DNA from: an uncultured Senegalimassilia sp.
Lineage (GTDB): Bacteria; Actinomycetota; Coriobacteriia; Coriobacteriales; Eggerthellaceae
Assembly (NCBI GenBank): GCA_937925385.1
Contig: CALEWN010000216.1
Coordinates: 1-7,087 of the forward strand
Reading direction: 5' to 3'
Length of the DNA stretch: 7,087 nucleotides
This document shows positions 1 through 6,605 of this stretch, in pieces. Under the pieces are notes generated by a model. The model did not search any database. It had not been told where the DNA came from and worked only from the letters and a program-made list of their open reading frames with translations. Position 1 is the first letter of the stretch. The number at the start of each line of letters is the position of its first letter. Position numbers and translations under genes: made by a program.

Positions 1-577
<577 letters not shown>

Positions 578-583
578 CGGTAA

Positions 584-611
584 CGCGGGTCGAAAGGCCC
601 GCGTTTCTTTT
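584..611 (+). terminator. Rho-independent terminator of rpoD
   Basis: An 8-bp stem (584-591 with 596-603, one G-U pair) is closed by a GAAA tetraloop and followed by TTTCTTTT. It lies 7 bases after the rpoD stop codon. A second 6-bp hairpin (612-617 with 623-628) follows directly but has no T-run of its own. Confidence 0.9.
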
Positions 612-638
612 CGGGCGGCCAACGCCCGTAGCTAGATT
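610..638 (+). promoter_or_regulatory. Weak candidate promoter for rlmKL
   Basis: TTCGGG (610-615) and TAGATT (633-638) are separated by 17 bases. The -10 matches 4 of 6 consensus positions and the -35 only 2 of 6. It would start transcription near 645, leaving a very short leader. Read-through from rpoD is the alternative. The elements are poor, so this is only a candidate. Confidence 0.22.
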
Positions 639-661
639 CACCGCCCATGAAAGGCACCTAG

Positions 662-2995
662 ATGACTTCTCCCGCATACGATGAATACGAGTTCTTCGCC
701 AGCTGCTTGGCCGGGTTCGAGCAATACCTTGCCGATGAGCTCAAACGCCTGCGCGGTCGCCGTATCCGCCCGCTGCACGGCGGCGTGGCGTTCTTCGGCA
801 CGGCGGCCGTGGCCCAGCGCGTGTGCCTGTGGTCGCGTTTGGCCTCGCGCGTCACGCTGGTGGTTAAGCGCGTGAACGCCGGCGATGCCAGCCTGCTGTA
901 CGAGGGCATCCGCCGTATCCCCTGGCATGAGGTCATTGCCCCCGGTGCCAGCATCGCCGTTCGCGCTCATGGCATGAACGAGGAGCTTCGCAACACGCAT
1001 TTCACCGAGCTGAAGGTCAAGGACGGCATCTGCGACGCGCTCAGGGAGCGCACGGGCTCGCGCCCCGATGTCAACAGCGCCAACGCCGACGCCAATATCG
1101 ATGTTCGCATCCGCGAAAGCCGTGCCACCGTTTCGCTGGATCTATCCGGCGAATCGCTGTACGCGCGCGCGTATCTGGAGCCCGATGCGGGCCAGGACGC
1201 CCCGCTCGAGTGCGCCCTGTCCGCGGGTGTTTTGGCCATGTGCGAATGGGATGGCATGCGTGAGGGCGCTGCACTGGTGGACCCGGCATGTGGCGACGGC
1301 TCGCTGGTGGTTGAAGCGGCTGCGGCGGCATGCGATATGGCTCCGGGCTTGGCGCGCAGCCGCTGGGGCTTCATGGGCTGGGCTGCGTTCGATGAGCAGG
1401 CTTGGGAACGCCTGCTTGACGAGGCCGATGAGCGTTTCGAGGAAGGCTTGGAAGCCGTCGGTGGAGCCGGTGCGGCGAACGCGTCGGCCTCCGATCGCCC
1501 CGATCTTGAGCGCGTGCGCATCGTGGGCGCCACCAACTCAAGCCCTGCCATCGCCCGTGCCCGCAACCGCGCCAAGCGCGCCGGCTTGCGTCAGGTGGTC
1601 AGCATTGAGCTGGGCGATGCCCATACCGTGGCCGATATGGCCAAGCGCGCTTGCGACGTGGCTGAACGGCTGCAGAGCAGACGTTCAGCGGACAACGGCC
1701 AGGACAAGCTGTGCCCGTGCCTGGTGGCATCTAATATGCCGACGGGCGACCGCATCCAGTCCGAGGCCCGCGCGCAAGCCGAGGCCGCGGCGTTCGTGAA
1801 GGCTGCGGCGGCGGTTCCGGCGGACAGCTTGTATGCCGTCGCCGGCGGGCAGGGCGTGCAGGGCCGCTTCGGCGTCGACGCGGCAGACACGCTGCGTTTC
1901 GGCCGCGGACGCGTGGAAACCCAGGTGTTGCTGTTCATGCGACCCCCGGCCCAGCTTGCCCAGGCCGTGGTTCCCGATGCCCACGGCGGCGCGGAGCACA
2001 AGGTGGAGGTGTTCGAGGAATCCTCGCAGCAGTTCGCCGACCGTTTGCGCAAGGTTGCCAAGGAGCGCCGCAAGTGGGCGCGCCGTGAAGGGGTCACATG
2101 CTATCGCGTTTATGATGCCGACCTGCCGGATTATTCCGCCGCCATCGACGTGTACACCGGTGCCGGCCAGGCTGTGGGCAACACGTACTTGCATATCGCA
2201 GAATACGCGCCGCCGCGCTCCATCGACCCCGACAAGGCGCGCCGCCGCTTCGATGATATCCTCACGTTGGCGCCCGTGGTCTTGGGCGTTCGCCCCGACC
2301 ACGTGTTCTCGAAGATTCGCTGTCACGACAAGGGCGGCGGGCAGTACCGTGGTGCGGGAAAGCGCAACTACGTTACCCACGTCGACGAAGCAGGGTGCCT
2401 GCTTGAGGTGGATCTTGCCGGATACCTGGATACGGGCCTGTTCCTCGACCATCGCGACACGCGCGCTATGGTGCGCAAGATGGCCGCGGGCAAGCGTTTC
2501 CTCAACCTGTTCGCCTATACGGGCTCTGCAACGGTGCAGGCCGCGGCGGGCGGGGCGGTGGAAACCGTCACGGTCGACCTGTCGCAAACCTACCTGGACT
2601 GGGCAGAGCGCAACATGGAGCAAAACGGGTTCACCGGACGCGCGCACAGCTTCGAGCGCGGCGATGTGATGAACTGGATCACCGATTGCCGTCGCAGCCC
2701 TCGCCGGTTCGACCTGATCTTCGTGGATCCGCCCACGTTCAGCAACTCGAAGTCCATGGGCAAACGCACCTGGGACGTGCAGCGCGATCACGTCGAGCTG
2801 CTGGTGGGCGTCTCCCGCTTGCTGACCAAGGAGGGCACGGCAGTGTTCAGCTGCAATCTGCGCTCGTTCAAGCCCGACATGGAGCAGCTGGGCAAGTACG
2901 GGGTTGCGCTCGAGGACATCACGGCGCAAACCATCCCGCACGATTTCGAGCGCAATCCGCGCATCCACAAGTGCTACCTGGTGAAGCGCGCGTAA
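662..2995 (+). CDS. rlmKL: Bifunctional 23S rRNA guanine methyltransferase RlmKL
   Basis: The 777-residue protein matches the RlmL-RlmK fusion, which in E. coli makes m2G2445 and m7G2069 in 23S rRNA during assembly of the large ribosomal subunit. Residues 1-55 form the N-terminal region and about 55-160 a THUMP RNA-binding domain. Residues 165-430 form the first Rossmann methyltransferase, with SAM motif LVDPACGDGSLVVEAA (205-220) and the RlmL-like APGLARSRWGFMGW (227-240). Residues 448-777 form the RlmK half, with LNLFAYTGSATVQAA (614-628), VDPPTFSNSK (688-697), DVQRDH (705-710) and a C-terminus DFERNPRIHKCYLV, all very close to E. coli RlmK. The first domain has NMPT at 358-361 where active m2G enzymes carry NPPY/F, so its m2G activity is doubtful. 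The start is fixed by an in-frame TAG directly upstream and an AAAGG ribosome-binding site (650-654) 7 bases before the ATG. The length is slightly above that of E. coli RlmKL (about 700). Confidence 0.93.
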   Translation: MTSPAYDEYEFFASCLAGFEQYLADELKRLRGRRIRPLHGGVAFFGTAAVAQRVCLWSRLASRVTLVVKRVNAGDASLLYEGIRRIPWHEVIAPGASIAVRAHGMNEELRNTHFTELKVKDGICDALRERTGSRPDVNSANADANIDVRIRESRATVSLDLSGESLYARAYLEPDAGQDAPLECALSAGVLAMCEWDGMREGAALVDPACGDGSLVVEAAAAACDMAPGLARSRWGFMGWAAFDEQAWERLLDEADERFEEGLEAVGGAGAANASASDRPDLERVRIVGATNSSPAIARARNRAKRAGLRQVVSIELGDAHTVADMAKRACDVAERLQSRRSADNGQDKLCPCLVASNMPTGDRIQSEARAQAEAAAFVKAAAAVPADSLYAVAGGQGVQGRFGVDAADTLRFGRGRVETQVLLFMRPPAQLAQAVVPDAHGGAEHKVEVFEESSQQFADRLRKVAKERRKWARREGVTCYRVYDADLPDYSAAIDVYTGAGQAVGNTYLHIAEYAPPRSIDPDKARRRFDDILTLAPVVLGVRPDHVFSKIRCHDKGGGQYRGAGKRNYVTHVDEAGCLLEVDLAGYLDTGLFLDHRDTRAMVRKMAAGKRFLNLFAYTGSATVQAAAGGAVETVTVDLSQTYLDWAERNMEQNGFTGRAHSFERGDVMNWITDCRRSPRRFDLIFVDPPTFSNSKSMGKRTWDVQRDHVELLVGVSRLLTKEGTAVFSCNLRSFKPDMEQLGKYGVALEDITAQTIPHDFERNPRIHKCYLVKRA

Positions 2996-3034
2996 AACGG
3001 ACGGCATCTAACTTGTCCAACTAGCCCTATATAA

Positions 3035-3079
3035 GGCAGGAGCCTGAAAGCTGCATCGCTTTCAGGCTCCTGCCGTTTT
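3035..3079 (+). terminator. Long perfect terminator of rlmKL
   Basis: A 17-bp uninterrupted stem (3035-3051 with 3058-3074) with a 6-base loop TGCATC is followed by GTTTT, 39 bases after the rlmKL stop. On the opposite strand the stem is followed by TTATATAG, so it may also stop transcripts arriving from the convergent membrane-protein gene. Confidence 0.93.
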
Positions 3080-3281
3080 GCACTGCTATTTATTTGCACG
3101 AGCAGCGAATGCGCCATCTTGCGTAACGCGCTGCAGGCTCCCAGCGTCGGATATGCTTTGTATCTTGCGGCAAGCGTTGCACCTTGTGCAATGCGCTTTC
3201 AGACCCTCCCGCTACACCATGCATATCTTTGCCGGTGCGCGCGCTTGGCTCGTGCGGCGTGCATTTGGGCCATACCGCACG
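3080..3281. other. Gene-free intergenic stretch between convergent genes
   Basis: No coding region is supported here. Short open frames on the + strand lack ribosome-binding sites and run into the antisense of the next gene. The stretch contains a stem-loop at 3174-3194 (9 pairs including one G-T, CTT loop) without a T-run. The 10-mer GCTATTTATT occurs at 3085 and again at 3281, where it overlaps the stop codon of the membrane-protein gene. I see no recognised element. Confidence 0.6.
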
Positions 3282-3938
3282 CTATTTATTCTCGCCTGCT
3301 TTCAGGGGAGGGCGGGCACCGCCCATCTTGCGAACGAAGAAGTTTACGACGAACCCGGTGAGAACCGCGGCCGCTACGGTGCCCTCGCGGACGCCCGTCA
3401 CGTTTCCCATGGTGACAAGCGAAACCGCGCAGGCGATGATGACGCAGCTGATATCGAATCCGACCTTGGTGTGGCCGAAGTTCCACCCGGTTTTCGAGGT
3501 GATGGCTGCTACTAAGGCTTCCCCGCAGTTCATAGCAACATTTGCAACAACCGTGAACGATATGCCTGCGGCAAGCACGAGAATGCCGAGGGCGAGCATG
3601 CCCAGGGATTCGGCGTAATTCGCGGGCGCAAACCAGGAAAGCAGGCTTGCGAACCCGTCGATGCTCAGGCTGAACAGCACGCTGATGGGGATCTGCAGCA
3701 GCGCGATGGGTTGGAATCGACGACGTAGGATAACCACCTGCCCAAGTAACAGCAGGATATTCCAGAAGAACATGAACACGCCGTACGAAACGCTGGGGAA
3801 GGCCACGCTGAGTACGTATCCCGTTGATGAGATGGGGGTGTTTCCCGTAGCTGATTTCGTGACGATGACGATGCCTGCGGCCATAACGACGATTCCGATG
3901 GCAAGCAGGCACCAGCGCGGCGCTAGGTGTTGCTTCAT
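3282..3938 (-). CDS. YczE/YyaS/YitT-like integral membrane protein
   Basis: This 218-residue polytopic membrane protein resembles the YczE/YitT-related family, whose biochemical function is not established. Hydrophobic segments lie at about residues 9-28, 47-70, 78-100, 109-135, 160-178 and 184-203. Family-like features are the loop TGNTPISSTGYVLS (31-44), the RRRFQP (72-77) cytoplasmic turn and LLQIPISVLFSLSIDGF (80-96). A basic C-terminal tail follows the last segment (RKMGGARPPLK). The ATG is preceded by a purine-rich GAAAGAAG rather than a clear Shine-Dalgarno sequence, but no better start is present. It is a monocistronic gene, convergent with rlmKL and divergent from tRNA-Val, with a good promoter about 64 bases upstream. 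The MocR/GntR regulator often found beside yczE genes is not visible here. Transport or regulation of a secreted compound is possible but unproven. Confidence 0.87.
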   Translation of the reverse strand: MKQHLAPRWCLLAIGIVVMAAGIVIVTKSATGNTPISSTGYVLSVAFPSVSYGVFMFFWNILLLLGQVVILRRRFQPIALLQIPISVLFSLSIDGFASLLSWFAPANYAESLGMLALGILVLAAGISFTVVANVAMNCGEALVAAITSKTGWNFGHTKVGFDISCVIIACAVSLVTMGNVTGVREGTVAAAVLTGFVVNFFVRKMGGARPPLKAGENK

Positions 3939-4008
3939 GCTTCTTCTTTCTGTTGGAGGGTGGGGGTTGGCATCGTGTCATAAGTTGTCTAGCCAAAACC
4001 CTATATTG

Positions 4009-4037
4009 ATTGTAGGTATACAGGAGTTTCCTCGCAA
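4009..4037 (-). promoter_or_regulatory. Sigma-70 promoter of the yczE-like gene
   Basis: Read on the - strand, TTGCGA (4032-4037) and TACAAT (4009-4014) are separated by exactly 17 bases. This predicts a start near 4002 and a leader of about 64 bases. The -10 matches 5 of 6 positions and the -35 matches 4 of 6. Confidence 0.6.
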
Positions 4038-4040
4038 CCA

Positions 4041-4058
4041 AACTTTTTCAAAAAAGTT
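4041..4058. repeat. Perfect A/T-rich palindrome between divergent promoters
   Basis: The arms AACTTTTT and AAAAAGTT form a perfect 8-bp inverted repeat around the dinucleotide CA. It lies just upstream of both -35 elements (4032-4037 on the - strand, 4070-4075 on the + strand). That is where an UP element would sit for either promoter, and it also has the symmetry of an operator. Confidence 0.6.
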
Positions 4059-4069
4059 GAAATCAGGGG

Positions 4070-4098
4070 TTGCGCGGTAGGGTCCTTTCCCGTAATAT
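4070..4098 (+). promoter_or_regulatory. Sigma-70 promoter of tRNA-Val
   Basis: TTGCGC (4070-4075) and TAATAT (4093-4098) are separated by 17 bases. This predicts transcription from about 4105, 24 bases before the mature tRNA 5' end. The A/T-rich tract at 4041-4062 lies at the usual UP-element distance, as expected for a strong stable-RNA promoter. Confidence 0.65.
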
Positions 4099-4128
4099 AT
4101 ATCGAGCGCGCTACGAAGTACGCAGCAC

Positions 4129-4203
4129 GGTCGCTTGGCTCAGCGGGAGAGCATCGCCTTCACACGGCGGGGGTCACAGGTTCAAATCCTGTAGCGACCA
4201 CCA
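4129..4203 (+). tRNA. tRNA-Val (anticodon CAC)
   Basis: The tRNA folds into a full cloverleaf of 75 bases. The acceptor stem GGTCGCT/AGCGACC is perfect. The D-arm reads GCTC-AGCGGGA-GAGC, the anticodon stem TCGCC/GGCGG (one G-T) and the anticodon loop TTCACAC gives CAC. The T-arm is ACAGG-TTCAAAT-CCTGT. The discriminator is A (4200) and the CCA end is genomically encoded (4201-4203). It decodes GUG valine codons, which are frequent in this high-GC sequence. Confidence 0.96.
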
Positions 4204-4211
4204 CGAATGAC

Positions 4212-4246
4212 AAGGCCGGAATCAAGTGGTTCCGGCCTTTTTCTTT
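4212..4246 (+). terminator. Terminator of tRNA-Val
   Basis: A 10-bp stem (4212-4221 with 4230-4239) with an 8-base loop runs into a T-run (4238-4246, one C). It begins 9 bases after the encoded CCA, so tRNA-Val is its own transcription unit. Confidence 0.92.
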
Positions 4247-4298
4247 CAAGTGGGTGGCAGCAGGCAGCTTGCCGGAGATGCCACATGCTTCAAGCGCG

Positions 4299-4328
4299 AT
4301 GACGGTGCGTTTCGCGAAAGCGTATGTC
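4299..4328 (+). promoter_or_regulatory. Weak candidate promoter of the CAU tRNA
   Basis: ATGACG (4299-4304) and TATGTC (4323-4328) are separated by 18 bases. A promoter is expected in this gap, because a terminator precedes it and the tRNA starts at 4341. The elements match consensus poorly (4 of 6 and 3 of 6). Confidence 0.28.
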
Positions 4329-4340
4329 GCCGCAGTAATC

Positions 4341-4415
4341 GGGCCTGTAGCTCAACGGTGGAGCAGGGGACTCATAATCCTTTGGTTCTCGGTTCGAATC
4401 CGGGCGGGCCCACCA
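4341..4415 (+). tRNA. tRNA with CAU anticodon (elongator Met or Ile2)
   Basis: The cloverleaf is 75 bases long. The acceptor stem is GGGCCTG/CGGGCCC (one T-G), the D-arm is GCTC-AACGGTG-GAGC and the anticodon loop CTCATAA gives CAU. The T-arm is CTCGG-TTCGAAT-CCGGG, the discriminator is A (4412) and CCA is encoded (4413-4415). A paired G1-C72 and an A31-U39 pair in place of the third G-C pair of the anticodon stem argue against the initiator tRNA. The sequence alone does not tell me whether it is elongator methionine or the lysidine-modified isoleucine tRNA that reads AUA. Confidence 0.94.
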
Positions 4416-4425
4416 AAACATCTAA

Positions 4426-4456
4426 GGCCAACGGCTTGTCCCGTTGGCCCTTTTTT
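4426..4456 (+). terminator. Terminator of the CAU tRNA
   Basis: A 9-bp perfect stem (4426-4434 with 4441-4449) with a 6-base loop is followed by six T residues (4451-4456). It lies between the tRNA and the convergent LUD-domain gene, whose stop is 45 bases further on. Confidence 0.93.
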
Positions 4457-4500
4457 CATCCTTCTGGTTTGGAAGGCGGTTCGATTCGGCTGCTAGCTGC

Positions 4501-5139
4501 CTAGAACCCAAGGTCCTCGGCGATCAGGATCACCTTGATGCGGCCGGCTTGGCGGCTATGGCGCGTTACCACCACGTTGCAGCACATGCATCCGGTCTCG
4601 TGGCAGTTGCCGCAGGTGCCGGTGCGCTCGCAGGGCGTGTCGGTATGCAGGCGCGCGGCGTTCGGCGGGCACGCCATGGTATGGATCCGCTTGATACCGG
4701 CGTCCACATCCTCCACCACCTTGTTCATACCTACGAGCACGAACACCTCGCGCGGTCCATGCAGCAGGCAAGCAAGGCGGTTTGAGTTGCCGTCGATGTT
4801 GACCAGTTCGCCTTTGCGCGTGATGGCGTTGGTGCTCATGAAGAAGCAGTCGCTGGCGAAGTGCTGCAGTAAAATCTCGCGCGTCTCCTCGGGTGTGGTC
4901 GCCTTCGAGCGGTCGATCATGCGGTAATCGCCGGCTTCCAGCATAGCTTTCACGCCCGTTTCCTTGAACGTTTCCGTGCCACCCCAGGCGATGGAGGCGC
5001 CGGCGGGCACTAGCTTGCGCACCAGTTCCACGGCATCGGCGGAGGTTTCGCAGAAATAGCCTTCCATGTTGCGCCGCTCAAGCTGCTTGATGATGGTTTT
5101 CGCCGTTTGCGCGAATGCGGTTGTGCGGGGGTTTTCCAT
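4501..5139 (-). CDS. LUD-domain (DUF162) protein with Cys-rich C-terminus
   Basis: This 212-residue protein belongs to the LUD (lactate utilisation, DUF162) family. The LutB and LutC subunits of L-lactate oxidation contain this domain, but stand-alone members such as this are uncharacterised. Family-like segments are YFCETSADAVELV (28-40), ASIAWGGTETFKETG (48-62), NIDGNSNR (114-121), VFVLVGMNKVVEDVDAGIKR (132-151) and the ending RIKVILIAEDLGF. Before that ending lie cysteines 170, 176, 179, 184, 186 and 187, a pattern suited to a metal or Fe-S site (inference). There is no lutA- or lutB-like partner in the window. The start is chosen from a strong AAGGAG site 6 bases before the ATG. The frame stays open much further upstream, but that part is antisense to trpS and has no translation signal. 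The gene is divergent from trpS, and I found no convincing promoter for it. Confidence 0.9.
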   Translation of the reverse strand: MENPRTTAFAQTAKTIIKQLERRNMEGYFCETSADAVELVRKLVPAGASIAWGGTETFKETGVKAMLEAGDYRMIDRSKATTPEETREILLQHFASDCFFMSTNAITRKGELVNIDGNSNRLACLLHGPREVFVLVGMNKVVEDVDAGIKRIHTMACPPNAARLHTDTPCERTGTCGNCHETGCMCCNVVVTRHSRQAGRIKVILIAEDLGF

Positions 5140-5256
5140 GGTGCGCTCCTTCTCTCGTCTGGCGGATGGTCCCATTGTGCCACGTTTCGGCGCCGCGGTT
5201 GCATTGCGGCTGGAAAACGGCCTCAGATGGTTCGCGCTCGCGTAGGGCATAAGCGC

Positions 5257-5262
5257 TATACT
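5257..5262 (+). promoter_or_regulatory. Candidate -10 box of trpS
   Basis: TATACT matches 5 of 6 consensus positions and lies 46-51 bases before the start codon. No good -35 is present at 16-18 bases: TTCGCG (5231-5236) would need a 20-base spacer. No T-box signature or attenuator-like hairpin is visible in the short leader. Confidence 0.4.
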
Positions 5263-5307
5263 GGAACAACTACTGAATTCCCGCCTAACTATGAATGTGA
5301 GGGCATG

Positions 5308-6351
5308 ATGGGCGATAGCTTCGAAGCCAGCAAGAAACGCAGCGATGAGATTCGCGCCGACCTTTCCGTCAACCCCGGCAAATATTGCATGCTCACGGGC
5401 GACCGCCCCACGGGCAGGCTGCATCTGGGCCATTACTTCGGCACCATCCGCGAGCGCGTGGCGCTGCAGAATCTTGGCGTCACCTCCCGCGTGATCATCG
5501 CCGACTACCAGGTCATCACCGACCGTGACACCACGGCAAACATCCAGGACAACGTGTACAACATGGTCATCGACTACCTGGCCTGCGGCATCGACCCGGA
5601 GAAGACCATCATCTTCACCCACTCGCAGGTGCCGGCGCTCAACCAGCTCATGCTGCCGTTCCTTTCCCTGTGCACCGAGGCCGAGCTTGAGCGCAACCCT
5701 ACGGTGAAGTCCGAGCAGGAGGCCTCCGGCCACGCGCTCACTGGTCTTTTGCTCACCTATCCCGTGCACCAGGCCTGCGACATCCTGTTCTGCAAGGGCA
5801 ACATCGTGCCCGTCGGCAAGGATCAGCTGCCGCATATCGAGCAAACCCGTCAGATCGCTCGCCGCTTCAACGAGCGCTACGGCCACGTGTTCCCCGAGCC
5901 CGAAGGCCTGCTCACCGACGCCGTGCTCATCCCCGGCCTTGACGGTCGCAAGATGTCGAAGAGCTACGGCAACGCCATCAGCCTGTCGGCCACGGCCGAG
6001 GAGACGGCGAAGCTCATTAAGAAGTCCCAGACCGACTCCGAGCGCTTCATCACCTTCGATCCGGACAACCGCCCGGGCGTGTCGGCCCTTATCACCACGG
6101 CCTCGCTGTGCACCGGCCGCGGCGAGCAGGAGATCGCCGAGGAGATCGGCAACGGCGGTTCGGGCCAGCTGAAGAAGTACGTCACCGAAAGCGTGAACGA
6201 CTTCCTGGCTCCCATCCGCGAGCGTCGCATGGAGCTTGCAGGCGATATGGACTACGTGAAGGACGTCCTGCGCGAGGGTAACCGTCGCGCCAACGAGATC
6301 GCCAACCAAACCCTGGAAGAAGTACGTGAAGCCATGGGTATGGTGTACTAG
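5308..6351 (+). CDS. trpS: Tryptophan--tRNA ligase (TrpRS)
   Basis: This class I aminoacyl-tRNA synthetase charges tRNA-Trp with tryptophan in the cytoplasm. The protein is 347 residues, normal for bacterial TrpRS. The ATP-binding signature is PTGRLHLGHYFG (34-45), in which HLGH is the HIGH motif. It is followed by VIIADYQVITDR (62-73), the substrate-pocket region GLLLTYPVHQACDILFCKG (146-164), VPVGKDQLPHIEQTRQIA (167-184) and the KMSKS loop LDGRKMSKSYGNAI (211-224). The C-terminal helical part ends AMGMVY. Two adjacent ATGs compete, at 5305 and 5308. GAGG at 5299-5302 is only 2 bases from the first but 5 from the second, so 5308 is preferred. An upstream extension to 5107 is open but crosses the probable promoter and the divergent gene's start. 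The gene is monocistronic, with its own terminator. Confidence 0.96.
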   Translation: MGDSFEASKKRSDEIRADLSVNPGKYCMLTGDRPTGRLHLGHYFGTIRERVALQNLGVTSRVIIADYQVITDRDTTANIQDNVYNMVIDYLACGIDPEKTIIFTHSQVPALNQLMLPFLSLCTEAELERNPTVKSEQEASGHALTGLLLTYPVHQACDILFCKGNIVPVGKDQLPHIEQTRQIARRFNERYGHVFPEPEGLLTDAVLIPGLDGRKMSKSYGNAISLSATAEETAKLIKKSQTDSERFITFDPDNRPGVSALITTASLCTGRGEQEIAEEIGNGGSGQLKKYVTESVNDFLAPIRERRMELAGDMDYVKDVLREGNRRANEIANQTLEEVREAMGMVY

Positions 6352-6358
6352 GGAAACG

Positions 6359-6384
6359 AAAAGCCGCCATCGGGCGGCTTTTTC
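6359..6384 (+). terminator. Terminator of trpS, possibly bidirectional
   Basis: A 10-bp stem (6359-6368 with 6373-6382) with an ATCG loop is followed by a T-run, starting 8 bases after the trpS stop. The stem begins with AAAA, so on the - strand it also ends in a T-run and could stop leftward transcripts from the sugar-transferase side. Confidence 0.92.
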
Positions 6385-6605
6385 ATCTGCAGTCGTGTTA
6401 TCGGCGCCTATGCGAGCCGGGCCGGGCAATATGCCCGGCCCGATTGTCTTGCGTCATGTGCGCTGCTCGGTTGTTTGCGAAGCGTATACGGTGAAGCGAC
6501 GATAAGCGGTGCGAATCGATCCCTTCGCAGCGGCGATGGCATTCTGCGGTGCTTGCCTCGCGGTTTAGCGGGCGCGTCGTGCTCATTGCTCATGCACCGC
6601 GTGTG
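6385..6605. other. Gene-free stretch between convergent trpS and the sugar transferase gene
   Basis: No supported coding region is seen. Two overlapping - strand open frames of about 60 codons lack ribosome-binding sites and have no recognisable composition. The stretch carries a strong hairpin at 6418-6442 and a smaller one (6510-6515 with 6524-6529). Confidence 0.6.
6418..6442. repeat. GC-rich 10-bp inverted repeat
   Basis: A perfect stem (6418-6427 with 6433-6442) with an AATAT loop is composed only of G-C pairs. Neither side has a proper T-run (ATTGTCTT on the +, GGCTCGCA on the -). It may be a transcript-stabilising hairpin or a weak second terminator. Confidence 0.7.

Noticed and set aside
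1685..3007. A 440-codon open frame on the - strand antisense to rlmKL
   Set aside because: It is fully overlapped by the strongly conserved rlmKL, has no recognisable motif, and such shadows are usual in high-GC coding DNA.
3078..3618. Small + strand open frames between rlmKL and the antisense of the membrane-protein gene
   Set aside because: They run through the antisense of the YczE-like gene, lack translation signals and have low-quality composition.
4129..4415. tRNA genes as an integration site for a mobile island
   Set aside because: No integrase, no direct repeat of either tRNA 3' end and no foreign-looking genes are present beside them.
5140..5304. T-box riboswitch in front of trpS
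   Set aside because: No T-box consensus bulge and no terminator hairpin are found in the short leader.
5107..5307. Upstream extension of trpS
   Set aside because: It contains no conserved TrpRS sequence, crosses a candidate -10 box and overlaps the start of the divergent LUD gene.
4501..6429. A continuous 642-codon open frame on the - strand across the LUD gene and the whole antisense of trpS
   Set aside because: Only the part from 5139 downward resembles a protein family and has a ribosome-binding site. The rest is the antisense shadow of trpS, produced by high GC.
6398..6593. Two overlapping small open frames (about 61 codons) on the - strand after the sugar transferase
   Set aside because: They have no ribosome-binding site and no family resemblance, and each contains the GC-rich hairpin region.
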